A stretch of 48,761 bases of DNA. Source: Hamadaea sp. (GTDB lineage: Bacteria; Actinomycetota; Actinomycetes; Mycobacteriales; Micromonosporaceae). The notes beneath the pieces were generated by a model. The model did no database searches. It was given only the letters and a program-made list of their open reading frames with translations, and was not told where the DNA came from. The position numbers were made by a program, and so were the translations under genes. Each line of letters starts with the position of its first letter. Position 1 is the stretch's first letter. Shown here one piece after another: positions 16,453-26,078 of the stretch. The stretch spans positions 1 through 48,761 of the forward strand of contig NZ_JABFVK010000106.1 of assembly GCF_013362815.1 (NCBI RefSeq), read 5' to 3'.

Positions 16453-17051
16453 TGTCTCGCAACCGTCTCGCCGCGATCGCGCTGGCCGTGTCCGGTGTGC
16501 TGTTCCTTCTCTACCCCGCCCTGCGTCCGTGGGCCGATGAGACCACCGCGGCCGGAGCCCTGCACTCGATGGGGTCGCCCTGGTGGGTGGCCACGCATCT
16601 CTTCGCAATGATCGGCTTCATCCTGGTGCCGCTGGCCCTGTTCCGGGTCGACAAGACGGCCGCCGTGATCATGTGGATCGGCGCGGGCCTCACGCTGCCC
16701 TACTACGGCGCCGAGGACTTCGCCCTCAACACCCTGGCGCGCAAGGTCAAGGACGGGCAGTCACTGGATCTGCTGGACCTGTCGGACAGCATCCGATTCC
16801 ACCCGGCAGCTGTCGCCACCTTCTTCGTCGGCCTGCTGCTGCTGGGCATCGGCGCGGTCTGGGCGGCCGTCTCGGTGTGGCGCGGAAGCGTACTGCCGAA
16901 GCTGTCCGCGCTGCTGTTCGGAGCGGGATTCGCTCTGTTCATCCCGCAGTTCTTCACCGGTGAAGCGGTCCGCATCGGCCACGGTGTCCTGATGCTCGCC
17001 GGATGCGTCTGGCTCGCCGCCGCCCTGTGGCGTACGCCGGACCCCGCCTGA
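16452..17051 (+). CDS. Six-helix membrane protein coupled to TetR
   Basis: 199 residues with six predicted membrane helices, e.g. LAAIALAVSGVLFLLYPAL, THLFAMIGFILVPLALF, VATFFVGLLLLGIGAVWAAV and GVLMLAGCVWLAAALW. Conserved-looking charged residues lie in loops (RPWADE, YYGAEDF). I do not recognise a named transporter family. Its ATG overlaps the TetR stop codon, so the regulator probably controls this gene directly. It may extrude or sense the TetR ligand; this is inference. A strong terminator hairpin follows 13 nt after the stop. Confidence 0.75.
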   Translation: MSRNRLAAIALAVSGVLFLLYPALRPWADETTAAGALHSMGSPWWVATHLFAMIGFILVPLALFRVDKTAAVIMWIGAGLTLPYYGAEDFALNTLARKVKDGQSLDLLDLSDSIRFHPAAVATFFVGLLLLGIGAVWAAVSVWRGSVLPKLSALLFGAGFALFIPQFFTGEAVRIGHGVLMLAGCVWLAAALWRTPDPA

Positions 17052-17063
17052 CGGCATCCACAA

Positions 17064-17100
17064 GCGAGAGGCCACGCGGCGCAGCCGCGTGGCCTCTCGC
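17064..17100 (+). terminator. Terminator hairpin of the TetR/membrane operon
   Basis: Perfect 17-bp arms (GCGAGAGGCCACGCGGC and its complement) with a 3-nt loop GCA, 13 nt after the stop at 17051. Confidence 0.85.
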
Positions 17101-17188
17101 GAACCCGCTGCTCAGGATGGGTGGAGGTTTGACGATCAAGCGATCCGGCTATGGCAGTACGCAGATTGAGGAGAATGGAGCGACCGAC

Positions 17189-17542
17189 ATGCGGATTGAC
17201 GACGTTCTCAGCGCCATCCTGATCGGCCTCGTCGTCGGCACCCTCGCCCGGCTCGTGCTGCCGGGCAAGCAGAGTATCGGCATCGTGGCCACCTGGCTGG
17301 TCGGATTCGGCGGGGCGCTCGGCGGCTCGTGGGCCGCCAAGCGGCTGGGCGTCTCCGACGACGCCCGGGCCGCCCTGGACTGGAACTCGGTGAACTGGCA
17401 CTTCTCGTGGAGCTGGGCGGAACTGGCGATCCAGGTCGCCGTCGCCGTCATCGGCGTCGCCCTCGTCGCGGCGGTTTCCCGGCCGTTCTACGCGTACCGG
17501 GAGACGCATCCCCGGCGCAGCCGCCGGTCCAGCCACGCCTGA
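17189..17542 (+). CDS. GlsB/YeaQ/YmgE family stress membrane protein
   Basis: 117 residues from the ATG at 17189. Three hydrophobic segments typical of the transglycosylase-associated (YeaQ/YmgE/GlsB) family are seen: LSAILIGLVVGTLARLVLPG, GIVATWLVGFGGALGGSWAA and LAIQVAVAVIGVALVAAVS. The GLVVGTLARLVLPG glycine-rich helix is diagnostic. The protein is somewhat longer than the usual ~85-100 residues because of a Trp-rich insert (LDWNSVNWHFSWSWAEL) before helix 3. These proteins are inner-membrane and stress-linked; biochemical role unknown. It is followed by a 20-bp inverted repeat. Confidence 0.85.
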   Translation: MRIDDVLSAILIGLVVGTLARLVLPGKQSIGIVATWLVGFGGALGGSWAAKRLGVSDDARAALDWNSVNWHFSWSWAELAIQVAVAVIGVALVAAVSRPFYAYRETHPRRSRRSSHA

Positions 17543-17563
17543 CCTCCCCCAGGCAACTGACCG

Positions 17564-17626
17564 GTGCAGATCAGGGTTACGCAGGCCTCCCCGACCGCGG
17601 GAAGCATGCGTAACCCTGATCTGCAC
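17564..17626 (+). repeat. Perfect 20-bp inverted repeat at 3' end of GlsB-like gene
   Basis: Arms GTGCAGATCAGGGTTACGCA (17564-17583) and its exact complement (17607-17626) around a 23-nt loop, 21 nt beyond the stop. The outer GATCAGGGTT matches the arm of copies A and B. Likely a terminator derived from the same element family. Confidence 0.8.
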
Positions 17627-17653
17627 GAAAAGAGCAGGCGGTAGATTCGCCGC

Positions 17654-18928
17654 GTGGCGGAAGCGAAACAGCAGGGGTCGCCGGTGCTGGCGGCGATCAT
17701 GGGGGCGGTCGCGGGTGCGGCGCTGACGGCGGGCGCGGGTGGCCTGGCCATCGCGATCGGCTCCGTCGTCGGCGCAGTCGCCGTCGGCGTCGCCGAAGCC
17801 GTCGCCCGTCGGCGTCAGCAACCCGGGCAGATCCCGCCGTTGTGGTCGCGCATCGTCATGAGCGGCGTAGTCGCCGCCCCGGTGGGCTGGCTGCTCGGCG
17901 TGCTCACCGGCTGGGGGCCGATCGTCATCGGTCTGCTCGCCGGTCTCGTGTCCGGTGCGATGGGTCTCCGGCCGCAGAAGGTGGTGCTCGGCCCGGTCGT
18001 CGGCGTCGCCTTCGGGTGGACGCTGGGCGCGCTGTGGCCGGAGGTGAACTCAGCCATTGTCGCCGCCGTCGTCGTGGTGGGTTTCCGCTGCGTGTCCGCC
18101 CTCGTCTTCCGCGATCCCCAGGTCAGCCTGCTCGCTGAACGCGTACGCCCGGAGGAGCTTCCGTTCGTCGTTCCGCTCGCTGCGCGTACCAAATATGTCG
18201 GCACGGGCTATGTGCGCGACTTGGCGGAAGTGATCGGCGGTGACTACACCCCGGCTGCCGCGGACATGGGCATCGTCGCGTCGCTGGACCACCTGGCCGG
18301 GCCGGAGTTCGACCCCGCAGCCGTCGACCCGCTGGTGCGCGAGTTCTACGAGCACACCACGCGGTTCACATTGGACATCGTGCCGGAGTGGCGGCTATGG
18401 GTGCGGCCCGGCTATCTGTTGTACCGCTACCTGGTGGCGCGGCCGCTGGGTCAGGCGAACGTGCCGATGAACCAGCGGGAGACGCAACGCGGCGTAGTCA
18501 GCCGGATCGACACGGTCACTCGGCCCGGCGAACCGGTGGTACGCGGCTGGATCCGCTCCTACGCCGACACCGACGAACCCATCTACGTCGGCATCTACAC
18601 GACATATCGGCGGGACGACCGCGGCTACGTCAGCGTCGGATTCCCGTTGCCGCAAGCCAGCTTCACCGCCACGCTGGCTCCTCGCGCGCGACCCGGCGGC
18701 GGCCTGATCCTCAGCAGCCGCAGCGAACTCGACCAGCCCGGGCACTATCTGACCTTCATCGATCCGGACTCGGGCGAACTGACCGCGGCCGAGGTCGCCG
18801 GCTTCGCCGAACAGCTCGACGTCTACACCGACAACGGTCAGCTACGCGCCGAGCACGCGTTCTGGGTGTTCGGGCTGCCCTTCCTGGTCCTGCACTATCG
18901 CATCGACCGGAAGCATCCCACTCCCTGA
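17654..18928 (+). CDS. Conserved actinobacterial membrane protein of unknown function
   Basis: 424 residues starting at GTG. Residues 1-155 hold five or six Gly/Ala/Val-rich membrane helices ([55 protein letters not shown]). The remaining ~270 residues form a soluble domain without a motif I can name; it contains [19 protein letters not shown] and a beta-rich end (GRTD-poor, [20 protein letters not shown]). The glycine-rich helices suggest packed oligomers. It has its own upstream gap with the inverted repeat and no clear operon partner. Function unknown. Confidence 0.75.
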   Translation: MAEAKQQGSPVLAAIMGAVAGAALTAGAGGLAIAIGSVVGAVAVGVAEAVARRRQQPGQIPPLWSRIVMSGVVAAPVGWLLGVLTGWGPIVIGLLAGLVSGAMGLRPQKVVLGPVVGVAFGWTLGALWPEVNSAIVAAVVVVGFRCVSALVFRDPQVSLLAERVRPEELPFVVPLAARTKYVGTGYVRDLAEVIGGDYTPAAADMGIVASLDHLAGPEFDPAAVDPLVREFYEHTTRFTLDIVPEWRLWVRPGYLLYRYLVARPLGQANVPMNQRETQRGVVSRIDTVTRPGEPVVRGWIRSYADTDEPIYVGIYTTYRRDDRGYVSVGFPLPQASFTATLAPRARPGGGLILSSRSELDQPGHYLTFIDPDSGELTAAEVAGFAEQLDVYTDNGQLRAEHAFWVFGLPFLVLHYRIDRKHPTP

Positions 18929-19025
18929 ACTGTTCTTCCCAAGAAGCGGTCTGATCAGGCAAGGTATCTTCGAGCGCAGCGCCGGGCTCCGATGGCCGAC
19001 CGTCCCACGAAGATGGAGCCCACCC

Positions 19026-19448
19026 TTGCTCGCGACCACCCGCGCCCGCCGGCCGCTTCTGCTCGACGTACCGCTCGATCTCGCGCTGTTGCGCGGTTCG
19101 CGCGTCACTTTCGCGCCGTCCTGGCATCTGCCCGCGCTCCCGCCCGGTTGGCGGCCGGTCGCCGGCAGCCGGATCCGCACGCCTTCTCAGCGGTACGCCG
19201 TCCACGCGACCGAGGACGGCATGCTCGTCAGCCTGCACTCCACGGTCGGGCTCGACGAAGGCGACCTCGGCCGGCGGCTGGCCTCGATCAGCCTCAGCGG
19301 CCACCGGATCGGAGTCCATCCCGACGATTCCGGGTTCACCGCCGTCTGGGAGGCGCACGGCGTACGGCATCGGCTGACCGCCCGCCCCTGCTCGCTCGCG
19401 GCGTTCATGGAACTGCTGATGTCGCTGACCTGGCCGGGAGCCTCGTAA
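19026..19448 (+). CDS. Small uncharacterised protein
   Basis: 140 residues from a TTG with GGAG 7 nt upstream. A beta-rich soluble protein without signal peptide; blocks such as SQRYAVHATEDGMLVSLHST and SGFTAVWEAHGVRHRLTARP alternate strands. No family recognised. G/C-rich third codon positions agree with coding. It is convergent with the DUF1801 gene 25 nt away. The TTG start is the weakest part of this call. Confidence 0.55.
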   Translation: MLATTRARRPLLLDVPLDLALLRGSRVTFAPSWHLPALPPGWRPVAGSRIRTPSQRYAVHATEDGMLVSLHSTVGLDEGDLGRRLASISLSGHRIGVHPDDSGFTAVWEAHGVRHRLTARPCSLAAFMELLMSLTWPGAS

Positions 19449-19473
19449 GGTCCCGGCCGTCACCCGTGGGGGG

Positions 19474-19896
19474 TCAGGAGACCGCGCGCTCGATGAGGGC
19501 GGCGAGCTTCTTCTCGTCGGCAGCGGTGACTTCGGTGATCGCGTAGTACGCCGGCCACATGGCGCCGTCGTCGAGGTTGGCCTGGTCGCTGAACCCGAGC
19601 ATCGCGTACCGGGTGTTGAACTTCGCAGCGGGCTGGAAGTGGCACACGATCTTGCCGTCCCGGGCGTACGCCGGCATGCCGTACCAGGTCTTCGCGGTCA
19701 GCATCGGCGCGTACGCCTTGACGACAGCGTGGATCTTCTCGGCGATCGCCCGGTCGGACTCGCTCATCTCGGCGATCTTCGCCAGCACCTCGACCTCGGG
19801 ATCGGCCTTCGTGCCCCGCTTCTTCAGTTCGGTGGCCCGCGCCTTCATGGCACTACGCTCGGCCTCGGTGAACCCGTCGTAAGTCTTGGTCGTCAT
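19474..19896 (-). CDS. DUF1801 (YdhG/iron-chaperone-like) protein
   Basis: 140 residues from the ATG at 19896 with GAAGGAG 8 nt upstream; longer in-frame starts have no ribosome site. The DUF1801/YdhG core is recognisable: AIAEKIHAVVKAYAPMLTAKTWYGMPAY, followed by KIVCHFQPAAKFNTRYAMLGF. The family shares the frataxin-like/YdhG fold and is annotated as iron chaperone in Bacillus (Fra), though most members are uncharacterised. The N-terminal ~35 residues are charged and helical (ERSAMKARATELKKRGTK). Cytoplasmic. No linked iron genes, so the iron role is family inference only. Confidence 0.88.
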   Translation of the reverse strand: MTTKTYDGFTEAERSAMKARATELKKRGTKADPEVEVLAKIAEMSESDRAIAEKIHAVVKAYAPMLTAKTWYGMPAYARDGKIVCHFQPAAKFNTRYAMLGFSDQANLDDGAMWPAYYAITEVTAADEKKLAALIERAVS

Positions 19897-19986
19897 CGTG
19901 GTGGCTCCTTCGGCTCGCATCTCGTTGTGCCTTGAGCTTGCCGTCCGGAGCACCCGGGTCACATCCGTGACGACCACGGAACCCAC

Positions 19987-20026
19987 CACGGACCCCGCCC
20001 ACGTATCGGTGTGGGCGGAGTCCGTG
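19987..20026 (-). terminator. Terminator hairpin after the sigma-partner gene
   Basis: 16-bp arms (CACGGACCCCGCCCAC with its partner, 15 of 16 paired) and an 8-nt loop, directly beyond the stop at 20035. A TTTT follows the hairpin on the plus strand only. Confidence 0.7.
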
Positions 20027-20034
20027 TTTTCCGG

Positions 20035-20910
20035 TCAGTTGGCGCGTACCACGTCGGTCGGGCGCTTGACCTGCACCGGGAGGCCGTAATCGGACAGCTG
20101 CATGGTCGAGAGAACCGTGCCGCTCTGGAGCTTGCCCTTGACGGTGCTCTGCCACTGGACCCTCATGGCCACCATCGCCACCCGGCCGTCGGCGTCGAAG
20201 GTGACGTCGCCGGAGGCGTTCGCGGTGGTCAGCCCGTTGTCCGACGGCTGGGCGTACGCGAAGTGCACCGTGCCGTCCGGCTTCCGGGTCACCGTCGCGC
20301 CGACCGCCTTCAGCGCCTTGAACAGCGCGGCGGGGTCGGGAGCGGCCGCCCCTTCGACGGTGTCCTGATCGCCGTAGATGGAGAGGTGGTCGTACTTGCC
20401 GGGATAGACGCCGTACCGCCCGTACGTCTCGCCGAGTCCCTTGTCGGACGGCAGCGGGCTCTCCGGGCGCTCCCCGCCGATGTATCGGGTGCCGTTGATC
20501 AGCAGCTCGACCATGACCGAGTCGTCCTGCGGCGCCCGGACGTATCCGGTGGCCGTCCGCGGGTCGAACGCGCCTTCATAAGTCATGAGGGACTGCCCCG
20601 ATTCGGTGGCGGTGGTCAGCCGCATCCGATAACTGATGTTCTCGCTCTTCGTCACGGCCGCCACCAGCTCCAGCCGCGGATCGGTGGCGCTCGCCGTCGC
20701 GGCGGGGCGGTCGGGCGTACCGCTCGTCGCCACGGCGACTCCGCCGACGGTGCCCAGTGCGACGACTGCCGCCAACGACGCGCTGGTCACCGCGGCTCGC
20801 CGATGCCGGGCGCGCCGGCCCCGCTCCAGCAGCCGTCCCGTCGGCGCGTCCGACGGCGCGACGTCGGCCAGTTCCTGCAGCCGATGCGTGAGCTGCTCCA
20901 TGTCACTCAT
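20035..20910 (-). CDS. Membrane-anchored partner protein of SigE-type sigma factor
   Basis: 291 residues. A cytoplasmic N-terminus of ~38 residues (MEQLTHRLQELADVAPSDAP, RLLERGRRARHRR) precedes one membrane helix (AAVTSASLAAVVALGTVGGVAVA) and an extracytoplasmic beta-rich domain of ~220 residues (ISYRMRLTTATESGQSLMTY, TRYIGGERPESP). It starts 3 nt after the stop of the sigma factor gene, so the two are co-transcribed. Position and topology suggest an anti-sigma factor. The short N-terminus lacks an obvious zinc-binding ZAS motif (no HxxxCxxC), and the outer domain is lipoprotein-sensor-like (LolA/LppX-type shape). Role inferred. Confidence 0.75.
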   Translation of the reverse strand: MSDMEQLTHRLQELADVAPSDAPTGRLLERGRRARHRRAAVTSASLAAVVALGTVGGVAVATSGTPDRPAATASATDPRLELVAAVTKSENISYRMRLTTATESGQSLMTYEGAFDPRTATGYVRAPQDDSVMVELLINGTRYIGGERPESPLPSDKGLGETYGRYGVYPGKYDHLSIYGDQDTVEGAAAPDPAALFKALKAVGATVTRKPDGTVHFAYAQPSDNGLTTANASGDVTFDADGRVAMVAMRVQWQSTVKGKLQSGTVLSTMQLSDYGLPVQVKRPTDVVRAN

Positions 20911-20913
20911 AAG

Positions 20914-21426
20914 TCACCTGTTCGCTAGATCCGGTTCGGACATCACGTGACGGAGCTTGGCCAGCGCCTTCGAATGCTGGCTCTTGACGGTGCCCGGCGA
21001 ACAGCCGAGCACCCGGGCGATCTCCCGTTCGGGCAGATCCTCGTAATGGCGCAGCACAACCACCGCACGTTGCTTCGGTGGCAGCGACCGCAGCGCTTCG
21101 CGTACCGCCAGAGCTTCCGCGGAGAAGTCGTCCGACGGCCCGGGCCGGTCGGGGACTTCGTGCACGAGGCTTTCCCGGCGGCGACGACGCCAGATCGAGG
21201 TGTGGTTGTTCACCAGCACCTTGCGGAGGTACGCGTGGAGGTCGTCGGTTCGCGACAGCCGCCGCCACCGCTCGTAGATCCGCACCAGACTGTCCTGGAG
21301 CAGCTCCTCCGCCTGCCATCGATCGCCGGTGAGCAGCAGAGCCAGCCGCAGGTGCCGTTGCCAGGCGGCCTCGACGAAGTCGGCGTACGCCTGGTCGGCT
21401 CGGCTGGTTGCGTTTCGATCCGTCAC
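20914..21426 (-). CDS. SigE family RNA polymerase sigma factor (ECF type)
   Basis: 170 residues from a GTG with GGAAG upstream. Region 2 (ADFVEAAWQRHLRLALLLTG, AEELLQDSLVRIYERW) and region 4 (LRSLPPKQRAVVVLRHYEDL, EREIARVLGCSPGTVKSQ) match the 'SigE family' group abundant in Micromonosporaceae. A linker of ~25 residues separates them. It directs RNA polymerase core to its own promoter set, and the following membrane protein probably controls it. Its upstream region holds a repeated CCCACGGTCGG word that could be an autoregulated promoter. Family certain, regulon unknown. Confidence 0.93.
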   Translation of the reverse strand: MTDRNATSRADQAYADFVEAAWQRHLRLALLLTGDRWQAEELLQDSLVRIYERWRRLSRTDDLHAYLRKVLVNNHTSIWRRRRRESLVHEVPDRPGPSDDFSAEALAVREALRSLPPKQRAVVVLRHYEDLPEREIARVLGCSPGTVKSQHSKALAKLRHVMSEPDLANR

Positions 21427-21489
21427 GCTTCTTCCACGGTTCGACCACCCACCTGGTTGCCCGTGACGCCGCGGGATTTCCGGCTCGTA

Positions 21490-21560
21490 CCCACGGTCGG
21501 TGGTACGTCAGATACCTCACCGGACGACGATCAGGTACGTGGTGTACCACCCACGGTCGG
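21490..21560. promoter_or_regulatory. Direct repeats in sigma-factor/CNNM divergent gap
   Basis: CCCACGGTCGG occurs twice in the same orientation, at about 21490 and 21550, each next to GTAC/GGTAC words (TGGTACGTCA and GGTGTACCA). The 198-bp gap must hold promoters for both divergent genes. Function of the repeats unknown. Confidence 0.4.
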
Positions 21561-21624
21561 CACCTGCTCGACGCGGATCAAGGTACGGTGGTGGCCACTA
21601 CGCGTGAAGGAGTGAGCTCAGACC

Positions 21625-22914
21625 GTGGGCGGATACGGCACCCAAGTGGTGCTTGTCCTGATTCTCGTACTGGTCAACGGAGCCCTCTCGGGCAGTGAGA
21701 TGGCACTCATCTCGCTGCGGGAGAGCCAGATTCAACGGCTGGAGCGCTCCTCGCGGGGCGGACGGGTGCTCGCGCGCCTGTCTCGCGATCCGAACCGCTT
21801 CCTCGCGACCATCCAGATCGGCATCACGCTGGCCGGCTTCCTCGCCTCGGCGGCGGCCGCCGTCTCGTTGGCGAAGCCGCTGGTGGAGCCGCTGTCGTTC
21901 CTCGGAACGGCGGCCGAGCCGGCATCCATCGTGATCGTCACGATCGTGTTGACGTTCGTCACGCTCGTCCTCGGCGAGCTGGCCCCGAAGCGGATCGCGA
22001 TGCAGCGCGCCGAGAGCTGGGCGCTGATCGCCGCGCGTCCACTCGACTGGATGGCCGTCGCGTCGCGGCCGGTGGTCTGGCTGCTCGGCAAGTCGACCGA
22101 CCTCATCGTGGCGCTGACCGGCGGTGATCCGCGGGCGGCCCGCGAGGAGATCAGCGCCGAGGAGATCCGCGAGCTCGTGGTGGCCCAACGCGGGTTCACG
22201 CCGCAGCAACGCGAGATCATCTCGGGCGCGTTCGAGATCACCGAACGCATGGTCCGGGAGATCCTGGTGCCGCGCCGGGACGTCACGACGCTTCCGGTCG
22301 GGATGTCCGTCGACGAGGCGCTGGCCCGGCTCGCCGAGTCTGGGCATACGCGGGCTCCGGTGGTCGGCCCGGAGGGCCTCGACGACGTCTTCGGCGTCGT
22401 CCACCTGCGCGATCTGCTGGGCGGCGATCGGACGCAGACCGCGGTGGAACGCGTACGCCCGGCGGTGTTGATGCCGGAGACCCTGTCGGTCTCCGACGCC
22501 ATGCGGCAGCTCCGCCAGCAGCGGGAGCAGTTCGCCCTCATCGTCGACGAGCGCGGCGCCATCGACGGCATCATCACGATGGAGGACCTCGTGGAGGAGG
22601 TCGTCGGCGAGATCTACGACGAGACCGACCGCGACATCCAGGAGGTCGTGACCGAGGCGGACGGCGTACTGCTCGTCCCGGGCGCGTTCCCCATCCACGA
22701 TCTGCCGGATCTCGGCATCGACGTCGAGCGGCTCGGCGACATCGACTACACGACCGTCGCCGGGCTCGTCCTCGACCGGCTGGGCCGGATTCCCGACAAG
22801 CCCGGCGACGTGGTCAAGGCCCCGGGGTTCACCGCCGAGGTCGTCGAGGTCACCGGCCGCGCCATCACCAAGGTTCGGTTGCGGCTCGCGCCTCGCCGGT
22901 CCGCCAACGACTAA
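21625..22914 (+). CDS. CNNM/HlyC-CorC family membrane protein with CBS domains
   Basis: 429 residues from a GTG; AAGGAG stands somewhat far (12 nt) upstream. Order of domains: DUF21/CNNM transmembrane domain (residues ~5-190, with [19 protein letters not shown] and [13 protein letters not shown]), paired CBS domains (~205-330, including [20 protein letters not shown]), and a CorC_HlyC domain (~345-425, [20 protein letters not shown]). Bacterial members (MpfA/CorB/C) take part in Mg2+ export or resistance with nucleotide-binding CBS domains. The old name 'hemolysin' is historical. Its stop overlaps the convergent ATPase gene by 4 nt. Confidence 0.93.
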   Translation: MGGYGTQVVLVLILVLVNGALSGSEMALISLRESQIQRLERSSRGGRVLARLSRDPNRFLATIQIGITLAGFLASAAAAVSLAKPLVEPLSFLGTAAEPASIVIVTIVLTFVTLVLGELAPKRIAMQRAESWALIAARPLDWMAVASRPVVWLLGKSTDLIVALTGGDPRAAREEISAEEIRELVVAQRGFTPQQREIISGAFEITERMVREILVPRRDVTTLPVGMSVDEALARLAESGHTRAPVVGPEGLDDVFGVVHLRDLLGGDRTQTAVERVRPAVLMPETLSVSDAMRQLRQQREQFALIVDERGAIDGIITMEDLVEEVVGEIYDETDRDIQEVVTEADGVLLVPGAFPIHDLPDLGIDVERLGDIDYTTVAGLVLDRLGRIPDKPGDVVKAPGFTAEVVEVTGRAITKVRLRLAPRRSAND

Positions 22915-25358
22915 GCACTGGTACGCCGCGGGCGCAGTCGGCGCAGGAGGAGTGCGTTGACCGTCACGATGATGGTCGACGCGCTCATCAACAACGCCGC
23001 CCATTCGGGCCGGAGCAGGATGCCGAGGCTGGGATAGAGCACCCCGGCGGCGATCGGGATGGCGAGCAGGTTGTAGATCGCCGCCCAGAAGAGGTTCTGC
23101 TTGATCTTCGTACGCACCGCCCGAGCCACCTGGAGGGCGTACGCGACGTCGGCGGGATCGTCGCGCACCAGAACGACGTCGGCTGTCTCCACGGCGACGT
23201 CGGTACCCGCGCCGATCGCGATGCCGACGTCGGCCTGCGCGAGGGCCGGGGCGTCGTTGACCCCGTCGCCCACCATGGCCACCTTCGCACCGTCGCCTTG
23301 CAACCGGGTGATGTTGGCGGCCTTGTCTTCCGGCAGGACGTCGGCGAGCACCTGGTCCACCCCGACCTGGCGAGCAACCGCTTCCGCCGTACGCGCCTGG
23401 TCGCCGGTCAGCATGACGGTCTTGACCCCGGCGCCGTGCAGGGCGGCGATGGCCTGCTTCCCGGAGTCCCGGACTCTGTCGGCGACGGCGATCAGACCCC
23501 ACGGCCGGCCGTCGACCGCGACGTACATGGCGGTCTTGCCGTCGGCGGCCAACGCTGCGGCTGGATCGGGCAGTCCGTCGACGGCGACCTGCTCCCGGTC
23601 GAGCAGACGGGCGTTGCCGATCAGCACCCGACGACCCTCCACAGTGGCCACTACGCCATGACCGGGTACGGAGTCGAAGTCCTGCGGCGGGTTCACTTCC
23701 GAGCCCCGGTCGCGGGCGGCGCTCACGATCGCCTCGGCGAGCGGATGCTGTGACGGCTGATCCGCCGACGCCGCCAGCCGCAGCAGGTCGCCTTCGTCGA
23801 CGCCGTCCAACGCCACGACGTCCGTCACCGACGGCGCTCCGGCGGTGAGCGTACCCGTCTTGTCGAAGACTGCGGTCGTGACACCTGCCGTGGCCTCGAG
23901 CGCCGTGGCGTTCTTGAAGAGGACGCCGCCGCGCGCTCCCTGACCGACCCCGACGGTGATCGCGGTGGGGGTGGCCAGGGCGAGCGCGTCTGGGCAGGCG
24001 ATGACGACGGCCGACACGGCGGCGGTGATCGCGAAGCCGATGCCGTGCGTGCCGAGGATCGCCCAGGCCAAGAAGGTGATCGCGCCCGCGCCGAGCGCGA
24101 CGTAGACGAGGTACTTGCCCGCGGTGTCGGCGAGCCGCTGGGCCGGCGCTTTGGACGCCTGCGCGTTGCGGACCATCTGGACGATCCGGGCGAGCGCGGT
24201 GTCCGCCCCGACCGCGGTCGCGCGGAAGGTGAACGCGCCCGTCGTGTTGATCGTGCCACCCACCACCTTCGCGCCAGTCTGCTTGGCGACGGGCACCGGC
24301 TCGCCGGTGATCATCGACTCGTCCACATAGCTCGCGCCGTCCACGACCTCACCGTCGACCGGCACCTTCTCCCCGGGGCGGACGACGATCTCGTCTCCGG
24401 TCACCACTTGCTCCAGCGGGACCTCAGACTCGCGACCATCACGTCGTACGCGGGCCGTGGGCGGAGCGAGATTGAGGAGGGCCTCGACGGCGCGCCCGGT
24501 CGCGTACCGCGAACGCATCTCCAGCCAGTGCCCGATGAGACTGAGCGTGGTCAGCATCGCCGCGGCCTCGAAGAAGACGTCCTCCTCGCCGAGCAGCGTC
24601 GCGCCGACCGAATACAAGTACGCCACCAGGATGCCGGTCGCGATGAGGGTCATCATCGTGACCTCGCCGCGGCGCAGCGACCGGGCCGCCGCCGAGATGA
24701 ACGGCCAGCCACCCCACCACACCACCGGCGTCGCGAGGATCAGCCCGAACCAGGCCATCGACAGCCCGAACGGCGGGTGGGCGGTGAAACCGATCGTTTC
24801 GCCGATCGGCGAGAAGAGCACGATCGGGATGGTCAGGACGGCGCTGACGAGGAAGCGGCGGAACATGTCCGCGACCATCGACGCGCCGTGGCCCTCGTGC
24901 CCGCCGCTCTCGTGGTCCTCATGCCCGCCTTCATGCTCGCCGGTCCCGTGGCCTGCGGACATCTCGGACATGTCGTGCCCGGCGTGGTCGTCGGCCAGCG
25001 TGGCGTGGGCCGGCGTGGCGTGGGCCGGGTGGTCGGTGTGGGCCGCATGCGCGTCGTCCTTGCCCGCCGCCGGGTGGCCGTGCTGGCAGGTCGAGTCGTC
25101 GCAGTCCCGGCAGGTGCAGTCGTAGCCGGCCTGATGCAGGAACGCCTCCAGCTGCGCGCGGTCGGTCCGCGCCGGGTCGAAGCCGATGTGCGCCACCGAC
25201 CGGGTCCGGTCGATGTGGACAGACGTGACGCCGGGCCGGTTGCGCAGATCGTGTTCGAGGTGGGCCAGTTCGGTGCCACAGAAGCAGGCGGCGAGCGCGA
25301 CCTCCGCGATCTCTGCGACGGCGGGCGCGTGATGCTCGTGGTGATGCTGGGTGGTCAT
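22911..25358 (-). CDS. Heavy-metal P1B-type ATPase, CopB-like, with CPD motif
   Basis: 815 residues. The N-terminus holds a weak HMA-like fold in which CxxC is replaced by CFCG (residues ~25-28) and a long His/Asp/Met-rich stretch (~90-160, e.g. [20 protein letters not shown]). Eight-helix P1B core: actuator TGEPVP, phosphorylation DKTGT (about 498), hinge [11 protein letters not shown], and the HP motif SQHPLAEA. The CPx motif of the sixth helix is [11 protein letters not shown] (Cys455, Asp457), not the CPC of CopA or CPH of CopB. The ATPase exports metal from the cytoplasm at the cost of ATP. Linkage to DUF305 and a CsoR-like operator points to copper. Metal choice is uncertain because of the CPD ligand set. 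Confidence 0.9.
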   Translation of the reverse strand: MTTQHHHEHHAPAVAEIAEVALAACFCGTELAHLEHDLRNRPGVTSVHIDRTRSVAHIGFDPARTDRAQLEAFLHQAGYDCTCRDCDDSTCQHGHPAAGKDDAHAAHTDHPAHATPAHATLADDHAGHDMSEMSAGHGTGEHEGGHEDHESGGHEGHGASMVADMFRRFLVSAVLTIPIVLFSPIGETIGFTAHPPFGLSMAWFGLILATPVVWWGGWPFISAAARSLRRGEVTMMTLIATGILVAYLYSVGATLLGEEDVFFEAAAMLTTLSLIGHWLEMRSRYATGRAVEALLNLAPPTARVRRDGRESEVPLEQVVTGDEIVVRPGEKVPVDGEVVDGASYVDESMITGEPVPVAKQTGAKVVGGTINTTGAFTFRATAVGADTALARIVQMVRNAQASKAPAQRLADTAGKYLVYVALGAGAITFLAWAILGTHGIGFAITAAVSAVVIACPDALALATPTAITVGVGQGARGGVLFKNATALEATAGVTTAVFDKTGTLTAGAPSVTDVVALDGVDEGDLLRLAASADQPSQHPLAEAIVSAARDRGSEVNPPQDFDSVPGHGVVATVEGRRVLIGNARLLDREQVAVDGLPDPAAALAADGKTAMYVAVDGRPWGLIAVADRVRDSGKQAIAALHGAGVKTVMLTGDQARTAEAVARQVGVDQVLADVLPEDKAANITRLQGDGAKVAMVGDGVNDAPALAQADVGIAIGAGTDVAVETADVVLVRDDPADVAYALQVARAVRTKIKQNLFWAAIYNLLAIPIAAGVLYPSLGILLRPEWAALLMSASTIIVTVNALLLRRLRPRRTSA

Positions 25359-25378
25359 GTCAGTTCCCTCGGGCGATG

Positions 25379-25414
25379 CCGTCGGGCGGGCATAGGAGTA
25401 CGCCCGCCCGACGG
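25379..25414 (-). terminator. Hairpin between DUF305 and ATPase genes
   Basis: Perfect 13-bp arms (CCGTCGGGCGGGC and complement) with a 10-nt loop, 5 nt after the DUF305 stop and 20 nt before the ATPase start. As both genes run the same way it may lower ATPase expression or stabilise the upstream mRNA. Confidence 0.7.
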
Positions 25415-25419
25415 GACTC

Positions 25420-26025
25420 CTAGAGCCGGGCGACGATCTTCTGCAGCTGGGCGACTTCGGCGGTCTGCGCCGAGACGATCGCCTGGGCGAGCGCCTTCAC
25501 CTGCTGATCGGCCCCGTTGGCCAGAACGCTGTTCGCCATCTCGATGGCCCCGTTGTGGTGGGCGATCATCAACTGGGCGAACTTCTTGTCGAAGGCGGTG
25601 CCCTGCGCAGCAGCGAGCAGCTTCATGTCGTCTTCGCTCATCAGACCCGGCATGCTCATCATGTCGTGGCCCATCGGCGCGGCGGTCGACTTGCCCCAGG
25701 CGGTCAGCCAGCCGGTCATCTTGTCGATCTCCGGCTGCTGCGCGCCCTTGATCTGCGCCGCCAGCGACTTGACCTCGGCGTCGCTCGCCCGAGTCTCGGC
25801 GAGCGTGGCCATCTCGACGGCCTGCTGGTGGTGGACGATCATCATCTGCGCGAACTCGACGTCGGCGGCGTTCGCCGAGCCGGTCGCCGGAGCGGACGCC
25901 GAGGACGTGCTTCCGTGGTTCATCCCTGACATGCCGTTGTCCTCCGAGTCGTTGCAGGCGCTCAGCGCGACGGCGAGCACGGGGACGATCCCGAGCATCA
26001 ATGCCCGGTTGACGGTGCGGTTCAT
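25420..26025 (-). CDS. DUF305 copper-linked lipoprotein
   Basis: 201 residues from the ATG at 26025, with GAGGAG 8 nt upstream. Lipobox ALSAC at Cys24 anchors it outside the membrane. A Met/His-rich linker ([12 protein letters not shown]) precedes two ferritin-like DUF305 halves, each with the motif [13 protein letters not shown] or [13 protein letters not shown]; a second Met/His patch ([15 protein letters not shown]) lies between them. DUF305 proteins are four-helix bundles often found with copper efflux genes, and the HH/Met pattern is consistent with metal binding. It lies between the DUF6153 gene and the P1B-ATPase in one direction, so probably one transcription unit. Confidence 0.92.
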   Translation of the reverse strand: MNRTVNRALMLGIVPVLAVALSACNDSEDNGMSGMNHGSTSSASAPATGSANAADVEFAQMMIVHHQQAVEMATLAETRASDAEVKSLAAQIKGAQQPEIDKMTGWLTAWGKSTAAPMGHDMMSMPGLMSEDDMKLLAAAQGTAFDKKFAQLMIAHHNGAIEMANSVLANGADQQVKALAQAIVSAQTAEVAQLQKIVARL

Positions 26026-26078
26026 GAAGTTTTCTCCTCTATGGACGGATGTTTCGGACGCTGGTCGAGCCAGGCGTC

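Noticed and set aside
21738-21752. GAGCGCTC word inside the CNNM gene as a LacI operator
   Set aside because: It is within coding sequence, not near a promoter, and is expected by chance at this GC content.
21598-25751. Very long frames antisense to the CNNM and ATPase genes
   Set aside because: The products are Arg/Asp/His-rich shadows; both real genes have complete conserved motifs.
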